A stretch of DNA of 30,076 nucleotides, from the IMG/VR virus record IMGVR_UViG_3300037502_001046, positions 1 to 30,076 of that record; one strand, 5' to 3'. A program made the translations under genes and the position numbers. The stretch's first letter is position 1. The number at the start of each line of letters is the position of its first letter. A model generated the notes under the pieces. It saw nothing but the letters and a program-made list of their open reading frames with translations. It had not been told where the DNA came from and did not search any database. Positions 1 through 9,049 of this stretch are shown here, in pieces. This DNA is from a virus.

Positions 1-160
1 TGATTACCCCGAAGTAATTGATGAAACAAGTTTTTACTCCAATATAGATGACCCAAGAATATATGATTATTATACCTTCTATACTTACGCAGCAGAATAT
101 TTTGCAACAACCCCAAGTTCTTTTGCATTTAATTATGCTGAGTTTGCTATACCAGATTGC
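1..160. repeat. Terminal direct repeat, left copy (circular overlap)
   Basis: Positions 1-160 match 29917-30076 without gaps and with four mismatches, at 127, 142, 144 and 145. The frame of the gene starting at 29732 continues exactly into the frame read from position 2. I read this as the overlap of a circular or circularly permuted genome of about 29,916 bp rather than a true short terminal repeat. Two differences are synonymous (GCA/GCG, GAG/GAA); the other two turn TTT into TGG (Phe to Trp). Confidence 0.85.
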
Positions 161-1126
161 AGTCAATCATCCCCACCTAATACTTTCTATTGTTCTAATG
201 AATATCCTGTTGTTGGAGATATAATTTATAGTGATAGTTCTTTAACCACGCCATTCGTTGGTCTTGGTGGTGGAGGTTTAGCTTATTATACTTTCAATAT
301 TGAAGGTTCAACTAATATTTATAGTTGTGAAATTGATACTGATGGAACAATTTTAACAATAAGTTATTGTGCCAATTATTTTTATGAAATCTGTTTGGCA
401 TCAACAGCAGAAGATGCTTGTGATTATCCTTTGTCTTGTAGTGATTTTGGATATTATTATTTTTACAATTCATCACCGCAAGTTGGGGATAGAGTATATT
501 ATGATGGTGGAGGTTATATTACTCCTGTTAGTTATGCTGGTGAAATATTATATTTTGGAATAGATACATTAGGTAAGGTATATGAGTTTGATGGGGATAC
601 TGCTGTAATATTATCAGTTAATGATTGTGTTTCACCAACCCCTACTCCAACCCCAACGGCAACTCCTACACCAACCCCTACTAATACACCAACAATAACA
701 CCAACACCAACTCCTACATATACTCCATACACGAGTCCAAATCCTCAATACACAAATCAAACTGAATTTATTTTAACCGCAACAGGTTCAACTACTCCAG
801 CGGCAGGGGAAATAATTTTTGATACTGCTAATGCTTGTTTTGACCCTAAAACAACTATTATGAGAATATCATATACAGATAGATTGGGTAATAATGTTGA
901 ATCAAAAGTTAAATCATATACAGGAGCCACAGGTTCTACAGTTTTATTTACCACACAATTTAATAATAATGGAGTTGTCGATGGGCCAACATTCTATTAT
1001 CAAACAACTTCATTTACGGATTATGGAACTTATTTAGAGTTAGTCCATACAGTAGGAAGTGGAACTTGTGCCGAAGGAATTTGGGAATTAAACAAAATAA
1101 TAAAATTGGAAAAATATACATCTTAA
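2..1126 (+). CDS. Modular Pro/Thr-linked structural protein, C-terminal part (5' end lies at 29732 across the junction)
   Basis: This open frame enters from the left edge and ends at TAA 1124-1126. Joined through the terminal overlap to ATG 29732, it gives a protein of about 436 residues. It contains two tandem cysteine-bearing beta-rich modules of related sequence: one around nt 185-365, with a VVGDIIYSD core, and one around 425-630, with a QVGDRVYYD core. A Pro-Thr tract (635-739) follows, then a C-terminal beta-rich domain. It sits just upstream of the neck and tail-tip genes, so a virion surface, fibre or adhesin role is likely. The family is not identified. The ATG-like start at 395 is really an internal TTG and should not be used. 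Confidence 0.8.
   Translation, partial: DYPEVIDETSFYSNIDDPRIYDYYTFYTYAAEYFATTPSSFAFNYAEFAIPDCSQSSPPNTFYCSNEYPVVGDIIYSDSSLTTPFVGLGGGGLAYYTFNIEGSTNIYSCEIDTDGTILTISYCANYFYEICLASTAEDACDYPLSCSDFGYYYFYNSSPQVGDRVYYDGGGYITPVSYAGEILYFGIDTLGKVYEFDGDTAVILSVNDCVSPTPTPTPTATPTPTPTNTPTITPTPTPTYTPYTSPNPQYTNQTEFILTATGSTTPAAGEIIFDTANACFDPKTTIMRISYTDRLGNNVESKVKSYTGATGSTVLFTTQFNNNGVVDGPTFYYQTTSFTDYGTYLELVHTVGSGTCAEGIWELNKIIKLEKYTS
635..739 (+). repeat. Low-complexity tract encoding a Pro-Thr linker
   Basis: About 35 codons alternate CCN and ACN, with occasional Ala, Asn, Ile or Tyr codons. They encode a PTPTPT-type extended linker between the duplicated modules and the C-terminal domain of the surrounding gene. 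Such linkers are common in virion surface proteins of uncultured aquatic phages. The tract is a probable site of slippage and length variation. Confidence 0.85.
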
Positions 1127-1134
1127 ATTAGTGT

Positions 1135-1626
1135 ATGGCAAAAAAACTCGTCAAAAGACAGGCATTAGATGAATATGCAAATCTTTTTGTTAAGACACTT
1201 AAAGAACAACTCATCAATAACAAACCCTTTTCTAAAAAGGCGTCTGGTCGTCTTGTTGAATCAATCAACATAAAAATTGATGATACACAAGATGGGGAAA
1301 CAATCACCATTTTTGCCGAGGATTATTTAAAGTTTGTCGATCAGGGGGTTAGTGGAACAATTAGAAAATACAATACCCCCTATTCGTATAGGAACAAAAA
1401 ACCCCCGATCAGCGTAATCCTTCAATGGACGAGATTAAAGGGTATTCCCCAAGAGGCAGCATATCCAATTCAAAACAAAATATTTAGATTTGGTATTAAA
1501 CCTACTAATGTTATTGATAAGACATTTAGGGAAATACAATATAGGTCTAAATGGATTAATAAGTTCGAGGAAGAAATCACAAGTGATATTATAGATATGT
1601 TTAAAAAAACACTTGGCAAGCAATAA
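1135..1626 (+). CDS. HK97 gp10-like neck / head-tail connector protein
   Basis: The protein has 163 residues. It shows the layout of the HK97-gp10-like (tail completion/neck) family: a basic helical N-terminus, a GRLVESI segment, a beta region ending in a YLKFVDQGVSG loop, a PPISVILQWTRLKGI segment, an AYPIQNKIFRFGI helix and an IDKTFRE C-terminal helix. In that family the protein joins the head to the tail tube. It starts 8 bases after the upstream stop and is followed by two tail-tip genes. The family call is from pattern only; a tail-assembly role is the inference. Confidence 0.6.
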   Translation: MAKKLVKRQALDEYANLFVKTLKEQLINNKPFSKKASGRLVESINIKIDDTQDGETITIFAEDYLKFVDQGVSGTIRKYNTPYSYRNKKPPISVILQWTRLKGIPQEAAYPIQNKIFRFGIKPTNVIDKTFREIQYRSKWINKFEEEITSDIIDMFKKTLGKQ

Positions 1627-1646
1627 TATTTAATTAAAAATATACT

Positions 1647-3593
1647 ATGTCTTATTCTGCTATTACATTACCCCACGATTATATGGCGGCTTATTCAGCC
1701 ATTCCATTAAAGGTGTATGATACAAATTACGACCAATTAAATCAGTATAAGTATGTGGTAAATGCTGTATATGACGATGTATTCATTTCTACAGCAATCA
1801 CATATTCATATCAAGGTCAATTACAAACCAAACTAACATCAACAACCCCACATTCGTTTAAAAAGGGGGATTCCATTTTGTTAAATGATTATAACAATAA
1901 TATCTACACAGGGTATTACAATATCTTATCAATTGTTTCATCTACGGAGTTTGTAATCAATTTGTTTTTACCATCACCAATTCCAACTTACCCATTACGA
2001 GCTTCCAAGTTCTATAAATGGAAAATGTCCCCCGATCAAAATGGATATGGTAAATTAGATATGAGTAATGTAATGAAGGACTTGGTGTCTCAAAACCTAA
2101 CAGGAACTTCTGTAAATTATGGTTTAATTTATGACGGGCCTGACACTAAAAAGTGTTTTGGGTTATTGGCAGGTTATGAAGCCCAATATAAGTTTGAGTT
2201 TGAAGATAATATGTTTTTAACAGGGGGTTTTGTTGGGTTCTACAACTCATCAATTACTTCTTTGAATGGTATTCCATTTCAAATAGGACAAGTTATTCAA
2301 ATCCAACAAAACGAAGTGGCTTGGAACTACACAGGTATTACGCAAAATGGGGCTTATGCCAGATACAATTCTAATAACACACACGGGTTTTCAGCAACTC
2401 AACCAATACAAGTTCAAGGACAGACAACTTTAACCCAATACAACGGAAATACAACGGTATTATCAGTTCAATCAACAACATCCCTAACTACTTGGCAGTC
2501 ATATTGGGGGAACTCAACAGTAGCAGGAACAATATGGGGACAACCAAGACCAGAATATAACACAACTGCTGTAATTACGGACATCTATGTTGATGGAACT
2601 TTGGGTGTTGTGATTGAAACCAATTTGGGATTTGCTGGGTCATCACCTGTTATATCAGGAGAAATTACTTATCCAGGAAATCAAACCCCCGAAATACTTA
2701 CAGAATATAGTGATTACAACGCATTTTGTATCTATAATGCCCACATCAATAGAAATGATTATTCTATTACGGCATTTGACCCTTATGTAATTCAAAATAG
2801 ACCTTTTTCCGCCAATTCAATATCAACAATCTTGGAAGATGCCACTTGTTATAGAATTGAAAGAAACACAATAGGGTTTTTATTATTCCACACCTCATCG
2901 GCATCTTTGATCGACGGGGTAATTTATGAGTTCTTTGATTCCAATTATTCATCATTAGGTAAAATCAAATTGGATAAAAATATAATAAGTCAAATGGACT
3001 TCTATGCCCCATTTGGATTAAATCAAATATCCAATAGTTCTTATGTTGATATTACTAATACATTTTCAGCGTATTCGGGTAATGTGAATACTTATGTTAT
3101 TTATGGTTATGATGCCCCATTTGGAACTCCAACTCAAAGAACACAAGATAGATGTTTTAAATTGAACGATGATTGTTCTATGTATGAAATATGGCATTTG
3201 ATGTGGAAAGACCAATATGGTTCATTTGTTTCATACCCATTCATTTATTATTCAAGGGACTTTATTGAGGTAGATAGAAAATCATACTACCAACAAGACG
3301 GGACTTGGGAATACAACACATTTGGTTATGATGATTATGGAAGGGGTGAAAGAACATTTTATTCAAGAAGTAGAAAGACATACACCCTTAATTCAGGTTG
3401 GTTAAAACAATTTGAAGTTCCACTAATGGAAGATTTGATCCAATCAACAAGTGTTTATATTCAAACCCCCGATAATCGTTTATATGGGGCACAATTATTA
3501 GATAATAAAATAGAATTGTATAAGGAAAAACAAGAACAAATATATTCTTATACCTTTAATGTTTCTGTTTCAACAAACGAGTTTAGATTTTAA
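1647..3593 (+). CDS. Large tail-tip / baseplate-like structural protein, unknown family
   Basis: The protein has 648 residues, is rich in Tyr, Asn, Ser and Thr, and looks almost entirely beta. It has no signal peptide and no membrane segment. It starts MSYSAITLPHDYM, and proteins of this general look occur beside the tail-tip protein in Bacteroidota phages. An LTSTTPHSFKKGD segment followed by YTGYYNILSI resembles small barrel domains of structural proteins. The stop is 3 bases before the next ATG, so it is probably translationally coupled to the 1024-residue tail protein. I infer a distal tail or baseplate role from position; no enzymatic motif is visible. Confidence 0.6.
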   Translation: MSYSAITLPHDYMAAYSAIPLKVYDTNYDQLNQYKYVVNAVYDDVFISTAITYSYQGQLQTKLTSTTPHSFKKGDSILLNDYNNNIYTGYYNILSIVSSTEFVINLFLPSPIPTYPLRASKFYKWKMSPDQNGYGKLDMSNVMKDLVSQNLTGTSVNYGLIYDGPDTKKCFGLLAGYEAQYKFEFEDNMFLTGGFVGFYNSSITSLNGIPFQIGQVIQIQQNEVAWNYTGITQNGAYARYNSNNTHGFSATQPIQVQGQTTLTQYNGNTTVLSVQSTTSLTTWQSYWGNSTVAGTIWGQPRPEYNTTAVITDIYVDGTLGVVIETNLGFAGSSPVISGEITYPGNQTPEILTEYSDYNAFCIYNAHINRNDYSITAFDPYVIQNRPFSANSISTILEDATCYRIERNTIGFLLFHTSSASLIDGVIYEFFDSNYSSLGKIKLDKNIISQMDFYAPFGLNQISNSSYVDITNTFSAYSGNVNTYVIYGYDAPFGTPTQRTQDRCFKLNDDCSMYEIWHLMWKDQYGSFVSYPFIYYSRDFIEVDRKSYYQQDGTWEYNTFGYDDYGRGERTFYSRSRKTYTLNSGWLKQFEVPLMEDLIQSTSVYIQTPDNRLYGAQLLDNKIELYKEKQEQIYSYTFNVSVSTNEFRF

Positions 3594-3596
3594 TAT

Positions 3597-6500
3597 ATGG
3601 CATCAATCAATCAATTTCAAATTGTTTCTAATGGAGTTCTGTTAGATAGTTATGACGATTTAGATTTTTCATTCACCTATCAAATTGGGGATATTGAAGA
3701 TATTACATCTAAAAAGTCATCGTTCTCTAAAACAATTCTATTACCAGGAACCAAGACCAACCAAGATTATTTCAAACAGATTCAGGATATAAACATAGAT
3801 ATATCCAACACAACCTATAACCCAAAGAAATCATTACCTGTTGAGGTTAAAATCAATGATGAGTTAATTTTCAAAGGTAATTTTCAGTTATTAAATATCA
3901 TCACCAATCAAAAACAGGTTGATTTTGAGGTTGTAATAACGGGTGTATTCAAAAACATAATGGTCGCATTTAATGATTATTACTTAAATCAAATTAGTTT
4001 AAGTGAATACGACCATATTAGGAATGTTTCAACAATCACAAATTCATACGACAATAATATTTATGTGAATGGAGTTTTAACCCCATCACAAGTTGGGGAA
4101 GGATATACCTACCCTATGATTATCAACGGACAATCACAAGTCCAATTATCAAATGTTGGAGTTGGAATAAACGCAATTGACCTGAATCCTGCGATATATC
4201 TTAAAACCTTGATGGATAAGTTATTCCAATTCGCAGGTTTTACATACACATCAAACTTTTTTAATTCCCCATATTTCAAGTCGTTAATCATGCCACTTGA
4301 ATCTCCACAATATACCTCAAACGATATTGAAAATAGAATTGTTAGAGTGGGGATTAACTCCAATCAAAATTATTCATATCCAGCAACAGGAATATTTCCC
4401 CAACCAAATTCAGGTTATTTCCTATCAGCAGCTCTAACATTAGGTGGATTACCAGGTGTTATTCCAATCTCTCCAGCTATGCAAAAAAGTAATAGTTGGT
4501 GGTCTAATACATCTAACGGAAAATGGTGGATGAACTTTAATAGAGAAACGGGTTCTCAAGGAAATATTGTCTTTCAGGATAATAATAACCAATGGAGCAC
4601 AAACTATTTGGGACAAAATATTTGTTCTTACATAAATCAAGTATCGGGGTTCTATTCTATTGATTTGAACTTGGCATTCAACCCATTTTTCGTTCATAAG
4701 TTCGGGAATACTTTTAGGTGGTTGTCGGGACAATTAAGTTATATTTGTAGAATCTATAAAGTATCTACATCAGGTCAATTATCAATTATAGCTCAAACGG
4801 GAACACAACCATTCACTCCATCCTCAACAGGAGTTTTACCATCGGTTTATTTAGACCCAGTCACAAAATCTATGGACTTGAATGCTGCGAATGTATGGTT
4901 AAATGCGGGGGAACAAATTAGAGTGATGGTTCAATTTGTTTATCCAACGAATGTTTCTTGGCAATCAGTTAGTGATAATGTCTTGTTTCAGGCGGTAGTG
5001 AATTGTTGTAATCCACAAGCAAACTATTTAGAAATCAAACCAGCAACTACCATTAACTATTCGGTAAATACCCCACTTCCAATTACAGATATGTTGCCTT
5101 CTATGAAAATGAAGGACTTATTCTTGGATGTGGTTAAGATGTTTAACCTTATGGTTTATGATGACCCGAACACACCAAACAATTTAATTATTGAACCAAG
5201 AGACGAGTTCTTTGAATCTAAACCACGAGTTAAGGATTGGACTTATAAATTGGATTACAATAGCGACATCATACAGACCCCTATGAGTGAGTTAGATGTG
5301 AAGTCATACTATTTCACATACAAACCTGATAAGGACTACTACAACACACAATTTACCGAATTGACGGGTAAGGTTTATGGGGAATATGAGATTGATTTTC
5401 TAAATGACTTCTCCACCGAAGAAAAGAAACTTGAACTTTCATTATCGCCAACTTTGATTACAGATAATTTTATTGGTAATTCTAATTTGGTGGCACCTTT
5501 CTTTTGTGATATAGACACCAACCAACAATTATCCCCGATCAAAGTAAATCCTCGTATATTGTTCTCTAAAAAATTATCAAACTCACCAAGACCATATTTT
5601 TTAAGAAACGCACCAGGACAACCTACAACCAATATGAGTTCTTATATGTATTGTGGTATGTATGATGACCCATATAATCCAAACCATACATTAGAGTTTC
5701 AAAATAGCGGAGCTCTATATTACAATACTTCGTTGTGTTGTCCTAATAATACCTTGATTAACGAGTTCTACCTTTCAACACTTAATGACCTCACAGATGT
5801 CAATTCTAAACTATTGGAAGGGTATTTTCATTTAACTCCAAGTGATATAAATGATTTTGATTTTAGAGACACCATTTTAATTGATAATTCTTATTGGAGG
5901 GTGAATAAAATTGTTGATTACAACCCAAATGCTATAGACAAACTAACCAAAGTTGTTTTGTATAAGTTGAATTACTTGGATATATTCTTCAATGACAATA
6001 AAGATGTTAGTGAAAGTGAGGTAGATTGTCCTGATGATATAATAGCAAAACCAGCAAAAGGTGGAGGTTATATTTATGTTTCAGCTTCAAATCAACCAAT
6101 CACCGAATCATGTTGTGAAAACTTTGGGGGTATTTGGTCTAATGGAGTTTGTAAGGCAATACTAACACCAGGAACCCCAACACAAGTTGGAGGACAGACA
6201 AGTCCAAATTCAAACACCACAACTGGTAAAGTTGTTCCACAGACCCAAGTAAAATCGGGTGGTATTTATAATGAAAGACCACAACAATTATTAAAGAATC
6301 AAAATGTAAATAATTCCAATACCGTAATAATCGCAGGGTCAAATAACTTTGTTGATTTTGGTGTGAATAATGGTATTATAATAGGGGAAAACAACTCGAT
6401 TGGAAGTGATACAACAAACTCAATTATAGTTGGTGATGGAATTACTAACGCACCATCCAATTCGATTGTTGTGGGGGATATTTTAATCAACACAGATGGT

Positions 6501-6671
6501 ATTAGATATTTGAACCCCTACATAATTGAAGGTGGATATGAAGAAGTTATGGATGTATCAAAAACCAATTTGATTGATATTGTAGATGCGGGAAATGAAA
6601 GTGTTAGACCTTTTGGTGGCGATTCAAAACTTCGTCCTATAATTGATGGTAGTGAGCCCCCGATAGTGTAA
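3597..6671 (+). CDS. Tail hub / tail-tip protein with C-terminal left-handed beta-roll repeats
   Basis: The protein has 1024 residues. The N-terminal 50 residues (LDSYDDLDFSFTYQIGDIED, then SSFSKTILLPGTKTN) are typical of large tail-tip or hub proteins of flavobacterial-type phages. The middle is beta-rich. Residues about 530-630 carry segments such as YKLDYNSDIIQTP and YYFTYKPDKDYYN, which would fit a hub fold. Cys pairs occur near residues 840-855. From about residue 900, short periodic units (IIAGSNN, IIIGENNSIG, IIVGDGIT, IVVGD) resemble the YadA-head or left-handed beta-roll repeat, which trimerises and is often surface exposed. It lies between the 648-residue protein and the tail fibre. 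Confidence 0.65.
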   Translation: MASINQFQIVSNGVLLDSYDDLDFSFTYQIGDIEDITSKKSSFSKTILLPGTKTNQDYFKQIQDINIDISNTTYNPKKSLPVEVKINDELIFKGNFQLLNIITNQKQVDFEVVITGVFKNIMVAFNDYYLNQISLSEYDHIRNVSTITNSYDNNIYVNGVLTPSQVGEGYTYPMIINGQSQVQLSNVGVGINAIDLNPAIYLKTLMDKLFQFAGFTYTSNFFNSPYFKSLIMPLESPQYTSNDIENRIVRVGINSNQNYSYPATGIFPQPNSGYFLSAALTLGGLPGVIPISPAMQKSNSWWSNTSNGKWWMNFNRETGSQGNIVFQDNNNQWSTNYLGQNICSYINQVSGFYSIDLNLAFNPFFVHKFGNTFRWLSGQLSYICRIYKVSTSGQLSIIAQTGTQPFTPSSTGVLPSVYLDPVTKSMDLNAANVWLNAGEQIRVMVQFVYPTNVSWQSVSDNVLFQAVVNCCNPQANYLEIKPATTINYSVNTPLPITDMLPSMKMKDLFLDVVKMFNLMVYDDPNTPNNLIIEPRDEFFESKPRVKDWTYKLDYNSDIIQTPMSELDVKSYYFTYKPDKDYYNTQFTELTGKVYGEYEIDFLNDFSTEEKKLELSLSPTLITDNFIGNSNLVAPFFCDIDTNQQLSPIKVNPRILFSKKLSNSPRPYFLRNAPGQPTTNMSSYMYCGMYDDPYNPNHTLEFQNSGALYYNTSLCCPNNTLINEFYLSTLNDLTDVNSKLLEGYFHLTPSDINDFDFRDTILIDNSYWRVNKIVDYNPNAIDKLTKVVLYKLNYLDIFFNDNKDVSESEVDCPDDIIAKPAKGGGYIYVSASNQPITESCCENFGGIWSNGVCKAILTPGTPTQVGGQTSPNSNTTTGKVVPQTQVKSGGIYNERPQQLLKNQNVNNSNTVIIAGSNNFVDFGVNNGIIIGENNSIGSDTTNSIIVGDGITNAPSNSIVVGDILINTDGIRYLNPYIIEGGYEEVMDVSKTNLIDIVDAGNESVRPFGGDSKLRPIIDGSEPPIV

Positions 6672-6705
6672 AAACAAATAAAAAATATAGATATTTAATT
6701 TTAAG

Positions 6706-8829
6706 ATGAGTGATAAAACAGAATATAGCCGATTGTTATTAAAGAGAACTGGTATTTCAGGTGAAGTTCCAACAATTCCCCCAATAACAGCAACCACATT
6801 AAATGAGTTTAATGCAACCGACCTATTTGTTGGGGAAATGTATGTGAATACCGCAGATGACTTGTTATGGGTTAGAACCGATAGTGGAATACTTCCAATA
6901 TCATTATCAGGTTCAACAGGAACAACAATTCCTGACTTACTAACAGTATTAAGTCAAGGAAATACAACAGGGGCGTTCCCGATCGTAGTATCAAGTGGTT
7001 CAACAATTCAGTATTTAGGATTGAATACTGGTTCGACCTCTACAATACTTGGTTTAGATGCGTCAGGTAATACCATTACAACATCGGTTGTAGGAGCTAC
7101 ACAGGACTTGGATAATGTTTTATCTTATGGTAATTCAACGGGGGCTTACGATATTGTTGTTTCATCAGGTCAAACAATTCAATATCAAGGATTAAATAGT
7201 GGTTCAACCACAACAATCTTGGGTCTTGATGGTTCAGGTAATACAATTACAACATCGGTTATTGATAATGACACATACATAACAGGTGGAACTATCACAT
7301 ATATTAATTCTAACGGGACTTTGGACTTATTTGATAATAGTGGTTCAACCATATCAATAACAGGTCTTACAGATGTTTATTCAACAGGAGGCACATATTC
7401 TAATGGAACAATCACCATAGATAAAAATGATGGAACAAGTTTTAATGTTTCAGGGTTATTCACGGGTTATACTTCGGTTGTTGAAAGTTTAACAACGGGA
7501 ACTGGTCTATCAGGTGATACAACAACAGGAAATATTACACTTATCAATACGGCACCCGATCAGATAGTTAGTATTAGTGGGGGAACAAACATTAGTGTTT
7601 CAGGAACTTACCCAAGTTTTGCAATATCAGCCACAGGTTTAACAACTCCTGACTTATCCCAAGTATTAGCACAAGGAAATACAACCAACGGATATGATAT
7701 TATTGTTTCAACAGGGGATACGATTACTTCCCCAAGTGGTGAAAATGAAATATTTTTAGATACATCTGGTAATATGAGTATTCAATCTAATTATACTTTA
7801 GGTGGAGCAAATATTACCGAACAAATTAAAATGAGAGCTCTATCTGGTAGTGATGCAGGAATTGAAATAAGTAGTCAGGATACTACAAATACATTTTTAA
7901 CAAAAACTGAATATAGACCAATTAGTATCACAGATTATTCATTTGATAATTTTGGTTCTTATGTATCAACTATGTTGGAATATTCTGGTTTCACAATAGA
8001 TTTAACCAACACTTCGGCAGGTTATTTTAAAATAAAAGGATTATTGAATGGAACTGCCGATAAACTATTAGGTCTGGACTCAAATCAAAATGTAGTTCCT
8101 TACACAATTCCTTTGGATATTTATTCAACAGGAGGGACTTATTCAGCAGGAACTTTAACTATTGATAGAAACGATGGAAATAGTTTTAATGTTTCAGGGT
8201 TTTTTACAGGATATACAAGTGTTGTTGAAAGTTTAACAGCAGGAACAGGATTGAGTGGGGATTCTACAACAGGGAATATTACCCTTATCAATACGGCTCC
8301 CGATCAAGTAGTTTCAATATCAGGTGGAACAGGAATCATAACAGGGGGAACATACCCCAACTTTACAATAACAAACTCGGCTCCCGATCAAGTGGTTTCA
8401 ATATCAGGTTTAACTGGAATTGAGGTTTCAGGTTCTTATCCTAATTTCGCATTAACTAATACAATTCGTAAAGGTTCATTTGGAATCACAATAGATGGTG
8501 GTGGATCAGCAATCACAACAGGTCAAAAAGGATATATTACAATTCCTTATGATTGCACCATTACAGGATGGGAAATACTTGCTGATGTTTCAGGTTCAAT
8601 TGTTGTAGATGTATGGAAAGATACTTACGCAAACTTCCCTCCAACATCAGGAGATACAATTGCTGGTAGTGAAAAACCAACCCTATCATCAGCAGTTAAA
8701 AACCAAGATAATTTATTATCAACTTGGACTACATCAGTATCTGCAAATGACATAATCGCATTTAATGTTGATAGTGCCTCCACTTTAACAAGAGTTAATC
8801 TTACAATAAAAGTATTAAAAACATCATAA
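6706..8829 (+). CDS. Tail fibre / receptor-binding protein with internal repeats
   Basis: The protein has 707 residues and is rich in Ser, Thr and Gly. The N-terminal segment, LFVGEMYVNTADDLLWVRT, is a common attachment module of phage fibres. Residues about 80-310 contain repeats of the type VLxxGNxTxGxxIVVSxGxTI (three copies) and GLDxSGNTITTSV (two copies). Longer units of about 69 residues (YSTGGTYS to VSISGG) occur twice. The C-terminal 120 residues (YITIPYDCTITGWEILAD, VDVWKD, FPPTSGD, WTTSVSANDIIAFNVDSA) match a widespread C-terminal beta-sandwich of fibre tips thought to bind carbohydrate. It is the most likely host-recognition protein. Confidence 0.8.
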   Translation: MSDKTEYSRLLLKRTGISGEVPTIPPITATTLNEFNATDLFVGEMYVNTADDLLWVRTDSGILPISLSGSTGTTIPDLLTVLSQGNTTGAFPIVVSSGSTIQYLGLNTGSTSTILGLDASGNTITTSVVGATQDLDNVLSYGNSTGAYDIVVSSGQTIQYQGLNSGSTTTILGLDGSGNTITTSVIDNDTYITGGTITYINSNGTLDLFDNSGSTISITGLTDVYSTGGTYSNGTITIDKNDGTSFNVSGLFTGYTSVVESLTTGTGLSGDTTTGNITLINTAPDQIVSISGGTNISVSGTYPSFAISATGLTTPDLSQVLAQGNTTNGYDIIVSTGDTITSPSGENEIFLDTSGNMSIQSNYTLGGANITEQIKMRALSGSDAGIEISSQDTTNTFLTKTEYRPISITDYSFDNFGSYVSTMLEYSGFTIDLTNTSAGYFKIKGLLNGTADKLLGLDSNQNVVPYTIPLDIYSTGGTYSAGTLTIDRNDGNSFNVSGFFTGYTSVVESLTAGTGLSGDSTTGNITLINTAPDQVVSISGGTGIITGGTYPNFTITNSAPDQVVSISGLTGIEVSGSYPNFALTNTIRKGSFGITIDGGGSAITTGQKGYITIPYDCTITGWEILADVSGSIVVDVWKDTYANFPPTSGDTIAGSEKPTLSSAVKNQDNLLSTWTTSVSANDIIAFNVDSASTLTRVNLTIKVLKTS
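7378..7583 (+). repeat. Internal direct repeat of the fibre gene, copy 1
   Basis: This 206-base stretch aligns without gaps to 8122-8327. Both copies begin TATTCAACAGGAGG and end near CCCGATCA followed by a run encoding VSISGG. Divergence is mostly at third positions, so it is an old duplication of a shaft unit kept at protein level. Confidence 0.8.
8122..8327 (+). repeat. Internal direct repeat of the fibre gene, copy 2
   Basis: This is the partner of 7378-7583. A further partial unit follows at about 8375-8440, repeating the APDQ-VVSIS segment, so the end of the unit exists in three copies. Confidence 0.8.
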
Positions 8830-8832
8830 CAA

Positions 8833-9048
8833 ATGATTACAGAACACATTATAGACGACAAGTTTAAGTATGTTAGATTTTACATAGACCATCTACCATT
8901 TGAGATTAAAACAGAAATTGAAAATGACCCGATTGTTATTGTTGAAGTAAGAAAAGCAGAACTTGAAAAGGATTTTGAAAAGTATGGGGATTATTTACAC
9001 TCACACTTATACACAGAAAATATTAAACCTGAAAATATAGAAGAATAA
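8833..9048 (+). CDS. Small acidic protein of the fibre locus, unknown
   Basis: The protein has 71 residues and starts MITEHIIDDKFKYVRFYID. It is rich in Glu and Lys, with a predicted helix at residues 38-55. It begins 3 bases after the fibre stop and ends 1 base before the next fibre gene. That spacing suggests co-expression with the fibres, possibly as a fibre assembly chaperone or a small capping protein; this is inference from position only. Confidence 0.6.
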   Translation: MITEHIIDDKFKYVRFYIDHLPFEIKTEIENDPIVIVEVRKAELEKDFEKYGDYLHSHLYTENIKPENIEE

Positions 9049-9049
9049 A

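Noticed and set aside
1-160. Diversity-generating retroelement variable repeat
   Set aside because: Differences between the end copies are not restricted to adenines of one copy, and no reverse transcriptase or accessory gene is present.
532-732. Minus-strand frame with Val-Gly repeats
   Set aside because: It is the antisense of the Pro-Thr tract of the plus-strand gene; the repeats follow from that tract.
395-1126. A separate gene starting at 395
   Set aside because: The start is a TTG inside a frame open from position 2, and that frame joins across the end overlap to ATG 29732.
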